DNA of 64,000 nucleotides from an uncultured Ruminiclostridium sp. (GTDB taxonomy: Bacteria > Bacillota > Clostridia > Oscillospirales > Ruminococcaceae), in assembly GCA_947594425.1 (NCBI GenBank), contig CANQED010000001.1, forward strand, positions 277,920-341,919. Reading direction: 5' to 3'. Position 1 is the first letter of the stretch. Each line of letters begins with the position of its first letter. A program made the position numbers and the translations under genes. The notes under the pieces were generated by a model. That model was not told where the DNA came from. It did not search any database and saw only the letters and a list, made by a program, of their open reading frames with translations. Shown here piece by piece: positions 50,854-59,770 of the stretch.

Positions 50854-52080
50854 TCAATAATCGAGTATGCGTATGTTGCCGAGCAATTTGCCGCCGAGCT
50901 TAGCTATACCACTGTCGCAGTCCTTTTCGCTGATAGGCTCGGTGATAAACGCAAGCTCGCCCGCGTCGGCGTTAGCCCTTACAAGATACCTTACCTCGCC
51001 GAAAACTTTCTCTATATCGGCCTTGTCCGCTCCGCTGACTCTGATATAATGAGCCAAGACTATATTGTCCTTATCCTCGACAAAGTCCTGCGTACCGCAG
51101 TCCTCCCAGTAGAGGGTGCTGCTCGACGAATGCATCTTAGCCGCCGCAACAACGTCGGCAACTACCGCGCCCGCCGTAGGAAATTTGCCCGCGCCCTTGC
51201 CGTAAAATACAACGTCGCCCGTGGTGTCGCCGTTTACGAGTATGGCGTTGAATACGTCGTTCACCCCCGCGAGTTGGCTTTCCTCACGGATAAACGCGGG
51301 GCATACCATTATCGCCGTCTTGCCGTTGTCGAGCTTTTGCGCCCAGCCGATAAGCTTTATCGAGCCGCCGAAGTTCTCGCAGTACTCCACGTCCTCGGGG
51401 GTTATCTTGGTTATGCCCTCGGTGTATACGCTCTCGGGATATATATGCTTTCCGAATGCGAGCGACGCGAGTATGCATATCTTGCGGCACGCGTCCGCCC
51501 CCTCAATATCCGCCGAGGGGTCGCGCTCGGCATATCCGAGCTTTTGCGCGGTGGACAGCGCGTCGTCAAACGCCATATTGTCGCGTATCATCTTAGTAAG
51601 TATATAATTAGTTGTGCCGTTAAGTATACCGGCTATGCCGATTATCTTATCGGCGGTAAGGCACTGGTGCAACGGGCGTATTATCGGTATGCCGCCGCCC
51701 ACGCTCGCCTCAAAGAAGAAATTGACGTTCTTCTCGTGAGCTATCTTGAGCAGCTCCGCGCCCTTAACGGCTACAAGCTCCTTATTTGATGTGACCACGC
51801 TCTTGCCGCGCAGTAATGCCGCCTTAACATAATCATAGGACGGGTGTATGCCGCCTATCACCTCTACAACTATATCTATCTCGTCGTCACCCAGTATAAC
51901 GTTAAAGTCCTTGGTAAATTTGTCTTTAAAAGGACTGTCGGGAAAATCTCTAAGGTCGAGTATATACTTTACCTCCAGCTCCTGCCCCGCCTTTTGCTCG
52001 AGCGACTTTTTGCTCTTTTGCAAGACTTCCGCCGTACCGGAGCCTACCACTCCGTACCCGAGCACCGCTATCTTTGCCAT
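50854..52080 (-). CDS. hom: Homoserine dehydrogenase
   Basis: 408 residues. GYGVVGSGTAEVL (NAD(P) fold), VTSNKELVA, FEASVGGGIPIIRPL, GILNGTTNYILTKM and GADACRKICILASLAFG are conserved. The last 70 residues resemble a reduced ACT-type region. It makes homoserine from aspartate semialdehyde for threonine and methionine. Its own promoter lies at 52138; 59 bases separate it from pyrH, with no clear terminator, so it may lead the whole cluster. Confidence 0.95.
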   Translation of the reverse strand: MAKIAVLGYGVVGSGTAEVLQKSKKSLEQKAGQELEVKYILDLRDFPDSPFKDKFTKDFNVILGDDEIDIVVEVIGGIHPSYDYVKAALLRGKSVVTSNKELVAVKGAELLKIAHEKNVNFFFEASVGGGIPIIRPLHQCLTADKIIGIAGILNGTTNYILTKMIRDNMAFDDALSTAQKLGYAERDPSADIEGADACRKICILASLAFGKHIYPESVYTEGITKITPEDVEYCENFGGSIKLIGWAQKLDNGKTAIMVCPAFIREESQLAGVNDVFNAILVNGDTTGDVVFYGKGAGKFPTAGAVVADVVAAAKMHSSSSTLYWEDCGTQDFVEDKDNIVLAHYIRVSGADKADIEKVFGEVRYLVRANADAGELAFITEPISEKDCDSGIAKLGGKLLGNIRILDY

Positions 52081-52137
52081 ATATCGCCATTCCTTCCTAT
52101 TCCGTAATTTAATAAGCTTTTTTGTCTACACGATATT

Positions 52138-52166
52138 AGTATACCATATTTCGGGAAAAGTTACAA
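52138..52166 (-). promoter_or_regulatory. Promoter of hom (and possibly the downstream cluster)
   Basis: Minus strand: TTGTAA (52161-52166), 17-bp spacer, TATACT (52138-52143). Confidence 0.65.
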
Positions 52167-52195
52167 GTGTTTTTTATGTGACATTTAACGTTTTG

Positions 52196-53221
52196 TCACT
52201 TGAAAAAATCTTTTCCGAGTACAGCCTCGTATTTGGGCAAAATTCCCTTACCGCCGTCGTTTTGCAGATGGTTCTGGCAAAGCGCATAGCTCGGCATGGT
52301 GTTTCCCTCCACAAGCACGGGTCCTTTATCGGTAATGGCTACGTCCCAGCCGACATAGCCTATCCTCGGCTCTATCTCGGCGGCCTTTTTGCACATCTCG
52401 ACCGCCTCGTTAAAGTACGGCACTCTAAAGCCCGCAAACGACACTCCCGTCACGGGGTGCTTTTCATAATAGCGAAAATCGTCGTTGCAATAGGCGTTCT
52501 TGGTAATTAGCCCGTCCTCGCCGATTATGACGTACATACCGCCGCTGCATATGTTGTCGACGCAGTTTACGCCGTTTCCGACCCTGAGCAGGGCGTACAT
52601 AAAGTGTACCTGTCCCCGATAATTTATCGTCGCTATCCTTACGGTATTGACCGACGCGGGGCAGAGCTTGCTCATCTGCTCGTGCTGCTTTATCTCCTCC
52701 TCGACAAGGTACTGACCGTTCTTGCACAGCCTCTCATACATCTGTTCATAATCGATGTCGGGGGTAATAACCTCTCGGGACATCCCCGCCCCGCCAAAGT
52801 CCTCGGTGGACTTTGCAAATACGGTCTTTCTCCCCTTGCAAAACTCCTCGAGAGCCTTAGCGTCCGACCTGTGCAGGTCGATAAAATCTCTCCCGAGGTA
52901 CTGCGAGTACCGCCTGTCAAACTCGGTCTTGTCGTTGAATACATAAAACACGCTCTTATCATTTAGCGTATTGGCGACCTTAAGATTATGGTTCATGGTG
53001 AGAAAGGTCTTTCTGTCCTTTCCCTTTACAAGGGCAAATCCGAGCACGCGATAATCAAGGTGTCCCACCGAGTACCTGACCGCGCACCAAAGTATATCAA
53101 AGAACATGATAAACCGATTTTTGCCCGTTTCCTCGTGGACGCAGTTCATATTTATTATCATACGCTTTATGCTTCCCTCAAAAAGTCGGGTGAAAAAGCT
53201 CTTCAGCCGTACAAAAAACAA
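52196..53221 (-). CDS. Sugar-transfer-associated ATP-grasp enzyme
   Basis: 341 residues. The pattern FAKSTEDFGGAGM, YLVEEEIKQHEQMSKL, SVNTVRIAT and the C-terminal YVGWDVAITDKGPVLVEGN matches the ATP-grasp family found in capsule and exopolysaccharide loci (ATPgrasp_ST). Such enzymes probably attach an amino acid or similar group to a sugar using ATP; the substrate is unknown. Encoded 11 bases after a flippase gene on the same strand, consistent with modification of an exported glycan. Confidence 0.82.
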   Translation of the reverse strand: MFFVRLKSFFTRLFEGSIKRMIINMNCVHEETGKNRFIMFFDILWCAVRYSVGHLDYRVLGFALVKGKDRKTFLTMNHNLKVANTLNDKSVFYVFNDKTEFDRRYSQYLGRDFIDLHRSDAKALEEFCKGRKTVFAKSTEDFGGAGMSREVITPDIDYEQMYERLCKNGQYLVEEEIKQHEQMSKLCPASVNTVRIATINYRGQVHFMYALLRVGNGVNCVDNICSGGMYVIIGEDGLITKNAYCNDDFRYYEKHPVTGVSFAGFRVPYFNEAVEMCKKAAEIEPRIGYVGWDVAITDKGPVLVEGNTMPSYALCQNHLQNDGGKGILPKYEAVLGKDFFK

Positions 53222-53232
53222 GTCTTATCCTC

Positions 53233-54768
53233 CTATCCCACTATCTTAGACAGCACCTTGCCGATAAAGCGCTTTATCGGCGTAATGATAAGCTCCCGCT
53301 CCCTCGCGGTAAGCCCCATATTCCACACAAAAAACACAAATACTACCACAAACAATATGCCGAAAATCACTATTTGCAGCAGCCCTCTTATCGGCACAAA
53401 TATCGCTATCGCGAGCGCCGCGAGCGTCGGTATCACCATAGACGGCAATAGCGCGCATATTCTACGCCAAAAGCGCGGTATATCCAGCCCGATATATTTA
53501 TTGTAGTACCAGTTCATAAGCAGGCCGTTTCCGATAAATACCGGTATCGCCGTACCGATAGCGACGCCTATCTCCGAGAACCATATACAAAGCGGTATGC
53601 TGATAAGCACATTGAGCACCGCGACCGCAAGATACGTCACCGAGCGAAACTTGTGCATATTCTTTGCGCGCTGTATCTCTATTCCGAGGTTTTGTATACT
53701 CGGAAGTATTGTCGGGATAAACAGCAGCAGGGATATAATGTACGCGTCGCCGTAGCCCTCTCCCGCCCACATAAGTACGAAAGGATACCCCACCGCCACA
53801 AAGCCGAGCAGTATCATCACAAGCAGCACAAATTGAAACCGCCCTACGCGTATGAACAGGTCGCTTATCTTCTTGTCCGATACGTTATTAGCGACCATTT
53901 GGTGCACGCGCGGGGTGAGCAGATTAGAAAATGTCGTCGCCATAGACATATAGAATACGTTCAGCTGTGAGGCGACATTGTACACCGCTATGCTGTGCGA
54001 GCCGTGGAACCATCCGAGCAATACCTTGTCTATGCTCCAGTTTAGCTGGTCGACGATAATTCCGATAAACACCCAGCCCGTGAACCTGAACATCTCGAAC
54101 AGCAGCCTAAAGTCAAACGCGCGAAAGTTTATCCGCATTTTTAGCTTAGCAAAGCAATAATACACATCGAGCACGCCGCTTAGTATCATAAACGCGAGCG
54201 ACATATACGCTATCGCCTCGCTCCTCAGCCCTATCATAAGCAGAGGTATTATCAGCAGCGGGTTTATTACTGTCTTTACGAACGCGAGCAGCTTTAAAAA
54301 GACATACCGCTCGTTTACCATTATATTCGACTCAAATACGCTTATCGGAAAGCTCAGCGCCGCGTTTACCGTCATAATGCGCATAAGCCGCACCGCTATC
54401 TCAATTTCCGCCTCGGTAAGCTCGCTGCCGAAAGCAAGCCGCGGGTTGTCCGCTATCGCGAAGCCCACCACGCTGACTATTATACCGAGCACGGTGTATA
54501 TGATTATAAACATACCGTTAAGCTTTGCCATGCCGTAACGGTCGTCGGATTCTTTATATCTGGTATAAAATCTCGTATACGCGCTGCCCAGCCCAAAGCT
54601 GAACAGATTAAGGTACGATACTATCGGCAATACCAGCGAATAAACGCCGTACTCGCTGTCGCCGAGCCGCTCTATCATGATAGGCGTGTATACTAAGGAT
54701 ACAAGCGTCCCCAAAAACAGCGACAGATAAGAGAGTATCGACCCTGCCCTCAACTGATTTATCTTCAT
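53233..54768 (-). CDS. Polysaccharide flippase (Wzx/MATE-like)
   Basis: 511 residues with about 12-14 membrane segments. GSILSYLSLFLGTLVSLVYTPIMIERLG and YGVYSLVLPIVSYLNLFSFGLGSA are typical of the polysaccharide-transporter/MVF superfamily. It should move lipid-linked oligosaccharide across the membrane. The start is taken at the ATG 54768 (AAGGA upstream); an ATG at 54807 adds 13 basic residues and cannot be excluded. Forms a two-gene unit with the ATP-grasp gene; no glycosyltransferase is in the window. Confidence 0.85.
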   Translation of the reverse strand: MKINQLRAGSILSYLSLFLGTLVSLVYTPIMIERLGDSEYGVYSLVLPIVSYLNLFSFGLGSAYTRFYTRYKESDDRYGMAKLNGMFIIIYTVLGIIVSVVGFAIADNPRLAFGSELTEAEIEIAVRLMRIMTVNAALSFPISVFESNIMVNERYVFLKLLAFVKTVINPLLIIPLLMIGLRSEAIAYMSLAFMILSGVLDVYYCFAKLKMRINFRAFDFRLLFEMFRFTGWVFIGIIVDQLNWSIDKVLLGWFHGSHSIAVYNVASQLNVFYMSMATTFSNLLTPRVHQMVANNVSDKKISDLFIRVGRFQFVLLVMILLGFVAVGYPFVLMWAGEGYGDAYIISLLLFIPTILPSIQNLGIEIQRAKNMHKFRSVTYLAVAVLNVLISIPLCIWFSEIGVAIGTAIPVFIGNGLLMNWYYNKYIGLDIPRFWRRICALLPSMVIPTLAALAIAIFVPIRGLLQIVIFGILFVVVFVFFVWNMGLTARERELIITPIKRFIGKVLSKIVG

Positions 54769-54838
54769 TAAACGTCTTTTCCTTCTCGCTTTAACGGCTG
54801 TAGACATAAACAGCCCGCATTATAGACCACTTCTATAT

Positions 54839-54867
54839 ATATTACCATATTTTTGAGCGTTTGTAAA
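54839..54867 (-). promoter_or_regulatory. Promoter of flippase/ATP-grasp
   Basis: Minus strand: TTTACA (54862-54867), 17-bp spacer, TAATAT (54839-54844). Confidence 0.65.
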
Positions 54868-54894
54868 GTAAAATCGGACGAGAATATAACGGCG

Positions 54895-54923
54895 TTGATT
54901 TTTTGGGGGAAATGTGGTAGAAT
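54895..54923 (+). promoter_or_regulatory. Promoter of the small orphan gene at 54983
   Basis: TTGATT (54895-54900), 17-bp spacer, TAGAAT (54918-54923). Confidence 0.55.
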
Positions 54924-54982
54924 GATATACGGTCGGGGAGAGGTAAGGGTGAGCGGCAAATCGGGATTTATGGAGGTATACA

Positions 54983-55261
54983 ATGAAGAAGGCTTTTATG
55001 TGCAGTCTATGCCGCAAGGGGATATTGGGCGGCGGATTGTATCTTGATCATCATTCCGTTACATATAGAACACAAAAGCTCACCGTTGATGAAAAATACA
55101 AGAACCTTGTTTTGCCATTGAATGAAATAGAAAAAGTTACTTGGAAATGGATCATTTTTCCTGTTGCAGCATTTTATATGAAAAGCGGAGAAAAGTATAG
55201 CTTTATTATATTTAATAAACCGCGTTTCAATAAATACTACAAAGATTATGGCGGCAATTAG
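54983..55261 (+). CDS. Small protein of unknown function, PH/GRAM-like strand pattern
   Basis: 92 residues; GGAGG 8 bases upstream of the ATG. The N-terminus has CSLC (7-10), then short alternating strands (LYLDHHSVTYRTQ, NLVLPLNEIEKVTW, SFIIFNKPRF) in the order seen in bacterial PH-like or GRAM-like domains, with a hydrophobic stretch WKWIIFPVAAFYM. The family is not recognised with confidence. The gene is more A+T-rich than its neighbours. It ends just before the first copy of the 17-bp direct repeat. Confidence 0.55.
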   Translation: MKKAFMCSLCRKGILGGGLYLDHHSVTYRTQKLTVDEKYKNLVLPLNEIEKVTWKWIIFPVAAFYMKSGEKYSFIIFNKPRFNKYYKDYGGN

Positions 55262-55268
55262 ATTAATG

Positions 55269-55285
55269 AATTACGATTTATCGAG
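55269..55285 (+). repeat. 17-bp direct repeat, left copy
   Basis: AATTACGATTTATCGAG, identical to 56279-56295; the two copies flank the orphan gene at 55351-56214. Confidence 0.6.
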
Positions 55286-55350
55286 CAGGTAACAAACAGG
55301 GATATATACTCTATATGTACTCTAATAGTATAGTGCAAAGGAATACGATA

Positions 55351-56214
55351 ATGTTATTTTTTATATGCGCCGCAGAATTTATAAAAAAGCTGTTTTCCTC
55401 CGCTTTGGATATCATTACCCTGTTTTCCGTAAGGGCGTCGCGCGACGAAAAGCGTTGGGAGCAGCCGGATCTCAGCTCGGACAGAGATATCAAAGCGGGC
55501 AAATCGGACTTTATCCAAGCTGTAAACAAAAATGCGGAAGAATTTCAGATAAAAGATATATACGTCGGTACCAAGAAAGACAAAGCCATACTGAATGTTG
55601 ATCTTACGGCTGTGACCGCTCCCGACGACGAGCGGACGGTGCTGTCATACATATATACACAGCCGCGTTTTGCCCACCGCTTTACTTTGGGATATGATTT
55701 TAAGCCGTATTTTGATAGCTCTGCGCCTTTTTTCAAAAATATGACGGGCGTTATCGACGGCGTTTTATCCAAATACGGCATAAACGCTTCTCTTTGCGAT
55801 AAAAAGATACGCCTGAGAGTTAAATATGCGCCGCATTATATGGCGTACAGCGCGCTGTCAGACGTATATAACAAGTTAGCCAAGACTATGAAGCGGCAGG
55901 AGACGAAATTAAGACAGCTGCTTAACGATTGCAGCGCGGATATAGCGATAACGGATAATATCAGAAAGTTTGCAAAGTCCGACAATTACTCTCCTGCAAT
56001 GCTGCTTATCTGCCGCACCGAGGCTGCGCGTGAAAAGGCGGACGAGGTCGGACTTTTGTCCTTAGTAAGGGAAGAGACCGAGTTTGTATCAGAAAAGCTC
56101 GGCGTGACGGATATATTGAAAAATATCGAGTATCGCGAGATAGTATGGGAGAGCCTTAGCGACAGACAGCGGACATTGCTGAGGCTCGACAATAATTTTT
56201 TGTTTGAAAGATAG
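55351..56214 (+). CDS. Orphan protein of unknown function
   Basis: 287 residues from the ATG at 55351 (AAAGGA 8 bases upstream); an earlier in-frame ATG at 55315 lacks a ribosome site. The first 20 residues are hydrophobic and could be a membrane anchor or signal. The rest is soluble, charged and mixed alpha/beta, with a helical part (NKLAKTMKRQETKLRQLL) and no family motif I recognise. It is bounded by two exact copies of a 17-bp direct repeat, which suggests insertion or duplication of the segment. Confidence 0.55.
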   Translation: MLFFICAAEFIKKLFSSALDIITLFSVRASRDEKRWEQPDLSSDRDIKAGKSDFIQAVNKNAEEFQIKDIYVGTKKDKAILNVDLTAVTAPDDERTVLSYIYTQPRFAHRFTLGYDFKPYFDSSAPFFKNMTGVIDGVLSKYGINASLCDKKIRLRVKYAPHYMAYSALSDVYNKLAKTMKRQETKLRQLLNDCSADIAITDNIRKFAKSDNYSPAMLLICRTEAAREKADEVGLLSLVREETEFVSEKLGVTDILKNIEYREIVWESLSDRQRTLLRLDNNFLFER

Positions 56215-56278
56215 CGTTTTTGCGGGATCGCTGTATTCTTACGCTCACAAAGGATATACGGATAAAGCTTGTTTTGGC

Positions 56279-56295
56279 AATTACGATTTATCGAG
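56279..56295 (+). repeat. 17-bp direct repeat, right copy
   Basis: Second copy of AATTACGATTTATCGAG, 1010 bp from the first; similarity continues weakly into CAGG(G)ATATATA on both sides. Confidence 0.6.
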
Positions 56296-56316
56296 AAGAT
56301 ACAGGATATATAGTAT

Positions 56317-56346
56317 AAAAAGCGCCGTGCGGTCGGCGCTTTTTTA
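56317..56346 (+). terminator. Intrinsic terminator
   Basis: AAAAGCGCCG-TGCGGT-CGGCGCTTTTTT; ends the orphan gene unit before the kinase promoter. Confidence 0.85.
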
Positions 56347-56368
56347 TTCTAAAATTTCCCAAAACATC

Positions 56369-56397
56369 TTGAAATCGTCCCCAAAATATACTATAAT
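56369..56397 (+). promoter_or_regulatory. Promoter of the hybrid histidine kinase
   Basis: TTGAAA (56369-56374), 17-bp spacer, TATAAT (56392-56397). Downstream, GGGAGAATGTATA occurs twice in 25 bases; the second copy is the ribosome site. Confidence 0.7.
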
Positions 56398-56435
56398 TAT
56401 TATGGGAGAATGTATAAAATCAAGGGAGAATGTAT

Positions 56436-59027
56436 ATGCCCGACAAGAAAAAGAAAGAGATAAAAATAGATAAGAGCCTTACCGCTACGGGCATTGTCAT
56501 AGCGGTCATTGTCGCGCTCCTCGTATCGGCGTACATCGGCATAGATATAGCCCTGCGCAACCGCGCTATCAGGCGTATGGAGGAATGCGTAAAGACCATC
56601 ACCGAGGAAGTCGAGGTAAAGATACACCGCGACAGCCAGATACTTAACGCCACCGCCGAAATGCTCTCGGAGCTCGAAACCGTTAATATAGACACCGCCT
56701 CGCAGGTATTAAAGACTAACGACGTGCTTATGGAGACGATACAGGTGCGAGTGCTCTTGCCCGATAATTCGCTGCTTGCTCCCGACGGCACCGTACAGAA
56801 AATTTCCACAGACGATATCTCCTATGAAGAAGAGGCCGCGCTGGGAGAGCATATTTCCGAAAGGGCGAAAAATATTTTTACGGGAGCTCCCGTACTTAGG
56901 CATTTTGTGCCGATAGTCCGCGACGGCGAGACGGTCGCCATGCTTTACGGCGCGATAGATTTAGAGGAGCTGCCTGACAGCATCAACAACCAGACCATTT
57001 ACGAGTCCTCCGCCAGCGTCTATATCATAGACACCCGCAACGGAGATTTTCTCCTCGATACATACCCCACTCATAATGAGCTCGGCAATGTAAAGGACTA
57101 CGACTCAAGCATATATCCCCGCGAGACAAAAGGCGAGCTCAGCTGGGAGGAATATATAGACGATATCCTTGATCGCGGCACGGGATATGTGATATTCCGC
57201 ACACAGCAGACTAACGGCTGGGACTATATGTATTACAGTCCTATGGGTATAAACGGCTGGTCTATCGCGGTAGAGATACCCGAAAAAGTAGCCTTTGAGA
57301 ACGTTTTCTTTGTGCGGCAGTTATGCCTTGCCTTAGGGATAATAATGGCGGCAGTTATTGTCGTATATTATCTGTGGGTGAGGAAAAATTCCAAGCAGAT
57401 GACAAAGCAGGCCGTAGAGCAGGCTGTACTCACCGAGAAGCTGCACAAGGCGGAAGCCGCCGACCGTGCAAAAAGCATATTCCTGTCAAATATGTCCCAC
57501 GACATAAGAACGCCCATGAACGCGATAATCGGCTATACCACCCTTGTCCAGACCTGCCTTGACGACCGCGAAAAGACCGAGGAGTACCTCGCCAAGATAC
57601 TTTCCTCGGGCAATCATATGCTCTCGCTTGTAAATGATATCCTCGATATGAGCCGTATCGAATCGGGCAAGCTCAATATCGAAGAGAAGGACTGCTCCAT
57701 ATCCGATATATTCAAGGATATGCGCAATATTATACAGACGCAAATGCACTCTAAGCAGCTCAATTTTTATATGGACACTATCGACGTCACCGACGAGGAC
57801 ATACGCTGCGACAAGCTGCATGTAAATCAGGTATTGCTTAATTTGCTGTCGAACGCTATAAAATTTACACCTGCGGGCGGCACCGTCGCACTCACCGTGC
57901 GGCAAAAGCCGAGCGCGCCCACGGGCTATGGCGCATACGAGCTACGCGTAAAGGACACCGGTATCGGCATGAGCAAGGAGTTTATCGAGCATATTTTTGA
58001 GCCTTTTGAGCGGGAGAGAAATACCACCGCCAGCGGCATTCAGGGCACGGGGCTCGGTATGGCGATAACCAAGAATATAGTGGACGCTATGGGCGGAACT
58101 ATAACCGTCGAGTCCGAAAAGGGCAAGGGCAGCGAGTTTATCATCGACCTCGAATTTCGCCTGCAATCCGAGCCGAAAAAGCGCCAAGACGCCGCCGAGC
58201 TTAAGGGTCTTCGCGCACTTGTCGCCGACGATAACTTTGTCACCTGCGACAGCGTATCCAAAATGCTGCGTCAGATAGGTATGCACGCCGACTGGGTATT
58301 GCACGGTAAAGAGGCCGTTCTCCACGCAAAGCAGGCGCATGAAATGGGCGAGGATTATAACGTCTACATTATAGACTGGCTATTGCCCGACCTAAACGGC
58401 TTAGAAGTAGTCCGTCAGATACGCGGCGTGATAGGCGACGACACCCCGATAATAATAGTTACCGCCTATGACTGGACGGATATAGAAGAGGAGGCTAAGG
58501 CCGCGGGCGTGACCGCCTTTTGCAGCAAGCCGATATTCCTCTCCGAGCTTAGAGATATACTCATCGCCTCGGCAAAAGACCGCGTTTTCCCCACTAAAAA
58601 AGAGGTCATCCCCGAAAAGCCCTATAAAGGCGGCGGAAAGCGCCTTTTGCTCGTCGAGGATAACGAGCTCAACCGCGAGATAGCCGAGGAGCTTTTGGCG
58701 GCAAACGGATTTATAATCGACAAGGCCGAAAACGGCAGCATAGCCGTCGATATGGTAAAAAGTTCCTCCCACGGCTACTACTCCCTTATACTTATGGATA
58801 TACAAATGCCCGTTATGAACGGATATGAAGCAGCTAAGGCTATCCGCGCCTTAGACGATAAACAGCTCGCCTCGATACCAATAGTCGCAATGACAGCCAA
58901 CGCCTTTGACGACGATAAGCAGCAAGCTCTCGACAGTGGTATGAACGCCCACGTCGCTAAGCCTTTCGACATCGACAGCCTTATGGAGCTGCTGACCGAG
59001 CTTATCGGGGATAATCAAACTAAATAA
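56436..59027 (+). CDS. Hybrid sensor histidine kinase with two receiver domains
   Basis: 863 residues; start ATG at 56436 with GGGAG upstream. Membrane helix about 18-38, extracytoplasmic sensor about 45-285 (Cache-like alpha/beta pattern), second helix about 288-310, then HisKA with His355 in NMSHDIRTPMN, HATPase with NQVLLNLLSNAIKFTP and GTGLGMAITK, REC1 (about 590-710, Asp647 in IIDWLLPD) and REC2 (about 735-855, Asp788 in LMDIQMP). It should phosphorylate itself in response to an external signal and pass phosphate to its receivers. No Hpt, response regulator or output gene is adjacent, so the target is unknown. Followed by a terminator. Confidence 0.93.
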   Translation: MPDKKKKEIKIDKSLTATGIVIAVIVALLVSAYIGIDIALRNRAIRRMEECVKTITEEVEVKIHRDSQILNATAEMLSELETVNIDTASQVLKTNDVLMETIQVRVLLPDNSLLAPDGTVQKISTDDISYEEEAALGEHISERAKNIFTGAPVLRHFVPIVRDGETVAMLYGAIDLEELPDSINNQTIYESSASVYIIDTRNGDFLLDTYPTHNELGNVKDYDSSIYPRETKGELSWEEYIDDILDRGTGYVIFRTQQTNGWDYMYYSPMGINGWSIAVEIPEKVAFENVFFVRQLCLALGIIMAAVIVVYYLWVRKNSKQMTKQAVEQAVLTEKLHKAEAADRAKSIFLSNMSHDIRTPMNAIIGYTTLVQTCLDDREKTEEYLAKILSSGNHMLSLVNDILDMSRIESGKLNIEEKDCSISDIFKDMRNIIQTQMHSKQLNFYMDTIDVTDEDIRCDKLHVNQVLLNLLSNAIKFTPAGGTVALTVRQKPSAPTGYGAYELRVKDTGIGMSKEFIEHIFEPFERERNTTASGIQGTGLGMAITKNIVDAMGGTITVESEKGKGSEFIIDLEFRLQSEPKKRQDAAELKGLRALVADDNFVTCDSVSKMLRQIGMHADWVLHGKEAVLHAKQAHEMGEDYNVYIIDWLLPDLNGLEVVRQIRGVIGDDTPIIIVTAYDWTDIEEEAKAAGVTAFCSKPIFLSELRDILIASAKDRVFPTKKEVIPEKPYKGGGKRLLLVEDNELNREIAEELLAANGFIIDKAENGSIAVDMVKSSSHGYYSLILMDIQMPVMNGYEAAKAIRALDDKQLASIPIVAMTANAFDDDKQQALDSGMNAHVAKPFDIDSLMELLTELIGDNQTK

Positions 59028-59031
59028 AAAC

Positions 59032-59074
59032 GCGGCAGGCATAAGCTTAAAATGCTTTGCCTGCCGCACTATTT
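59032..59074. terminator. Terminator between convergent kinase and zinc-ribbon genes
   Basis: GCGGCAGGCA ... TGCCTGCCGC then ACTATTTTT, 10-bp arms. Confidence 0.82.
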
Positions 59075-59083
59075 TTATGTTCT

Positions 59084-59671
59084 TTACCAATTTATAACTT
59101 CTTCTTTATTTTTCTCTATCATAAAGATATTCTTATAGACCAAAAGATTGACCTCGCTGTTTATGTCGATGTTCTTATCGGTGCTTCCGAGCTGATACAT
59201 TATAAACCGCTTCCCGTTAGGAGTATCGACTAAAATCTTAGCGACCTGCGCGGGGCGGCCGTTTATCAGCACGTTGTCGTCGGTATAACCGTAAAACTTT
59301 CCTGTAATGTGTTTTCCCTTGCTTTTCACAGTTATGTATCTGATAACATTCTTTAAAACTATTACAGCCGCGGCTATGCCGATCAAGAGGAACGGTACAG
59401 ACATCAACATAACAAGCGGCGAATCATCTTCAGCCAAGCCCGTAATTGCAACCATAAGCGTTGCTATTCCGGCTATGGTAAACATTACGGCAAAAATCAG
59501 CGGGAATAACGTCGTCCAAAAGCCGAGCGCGGCCTCCTTGCAATTAAGCATGGGATATTCCATATATGCGTCGCTTGTATTTACGTTAGTGACGCTCCCG
59601 CAATACGGGCATATCTCCGAGGTGACCGCCGCCCCGCAATGCGAGCAGGTGTATACCTTTGATTTTTCCAT
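59084..59671 (-). CDS. Zinc-ribbon membrane protein of unknown function
   Basis: 195 residues. An N-terminal zinc ribbon (CSHCGAAVTSEICPYCG, residues 9-25), two to three membrane helices (about 52-110), and a C-terminal beta-rich region (KFYGYTDDNVLINGRPAQVA to the end) similar in strand order to small OB or PH-like cytoplasmic domains. No catalytic motif. AAAGGA precedes the ATG. The ribbon may sense or organise rather than catalyse; function unknown. Probably a single-gene unit. Confidence 0.7.
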   Translation of the reverse strand: MEKSKVYTCSHCGAAVTSEICPYCGSVTNVNTSDAYMEYPMLNCKEAALGFWTTLFPLIFAVMFTIAGIATLMVAITGLAEDDSPLVMLMSVPFLLIGIAAAVIVLKNVIRYITVKSKGKHITGKFYGYTDDNVLINGRPAQVAKILVDTPNGKRFIMYQLGSTDKNIDINSEVNLLVYKNIFMIEKNKEEVINW

Positions 59672-59733
59672 AGCTTATCCTTTCAGCAAAAATTATCAAT
59701 TTCCCCAAAATGCATATCACCGCTTGACCTTAA

Positions 59734-59755
59734 GCCCGCCGAGTACTCGACGGGC
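59734..59755 (-). terminator. Hairpin after fucO
   Basis: GCCCG-(T/C)CGAGTACTCG-G-CGGGC palindrome, 16 bases after the fucO stop; no T-run, so only a weak terminator candidate. Confidence 0.4.
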
Positions 59756-59770
59756 AAACGGTCGTAGAGC

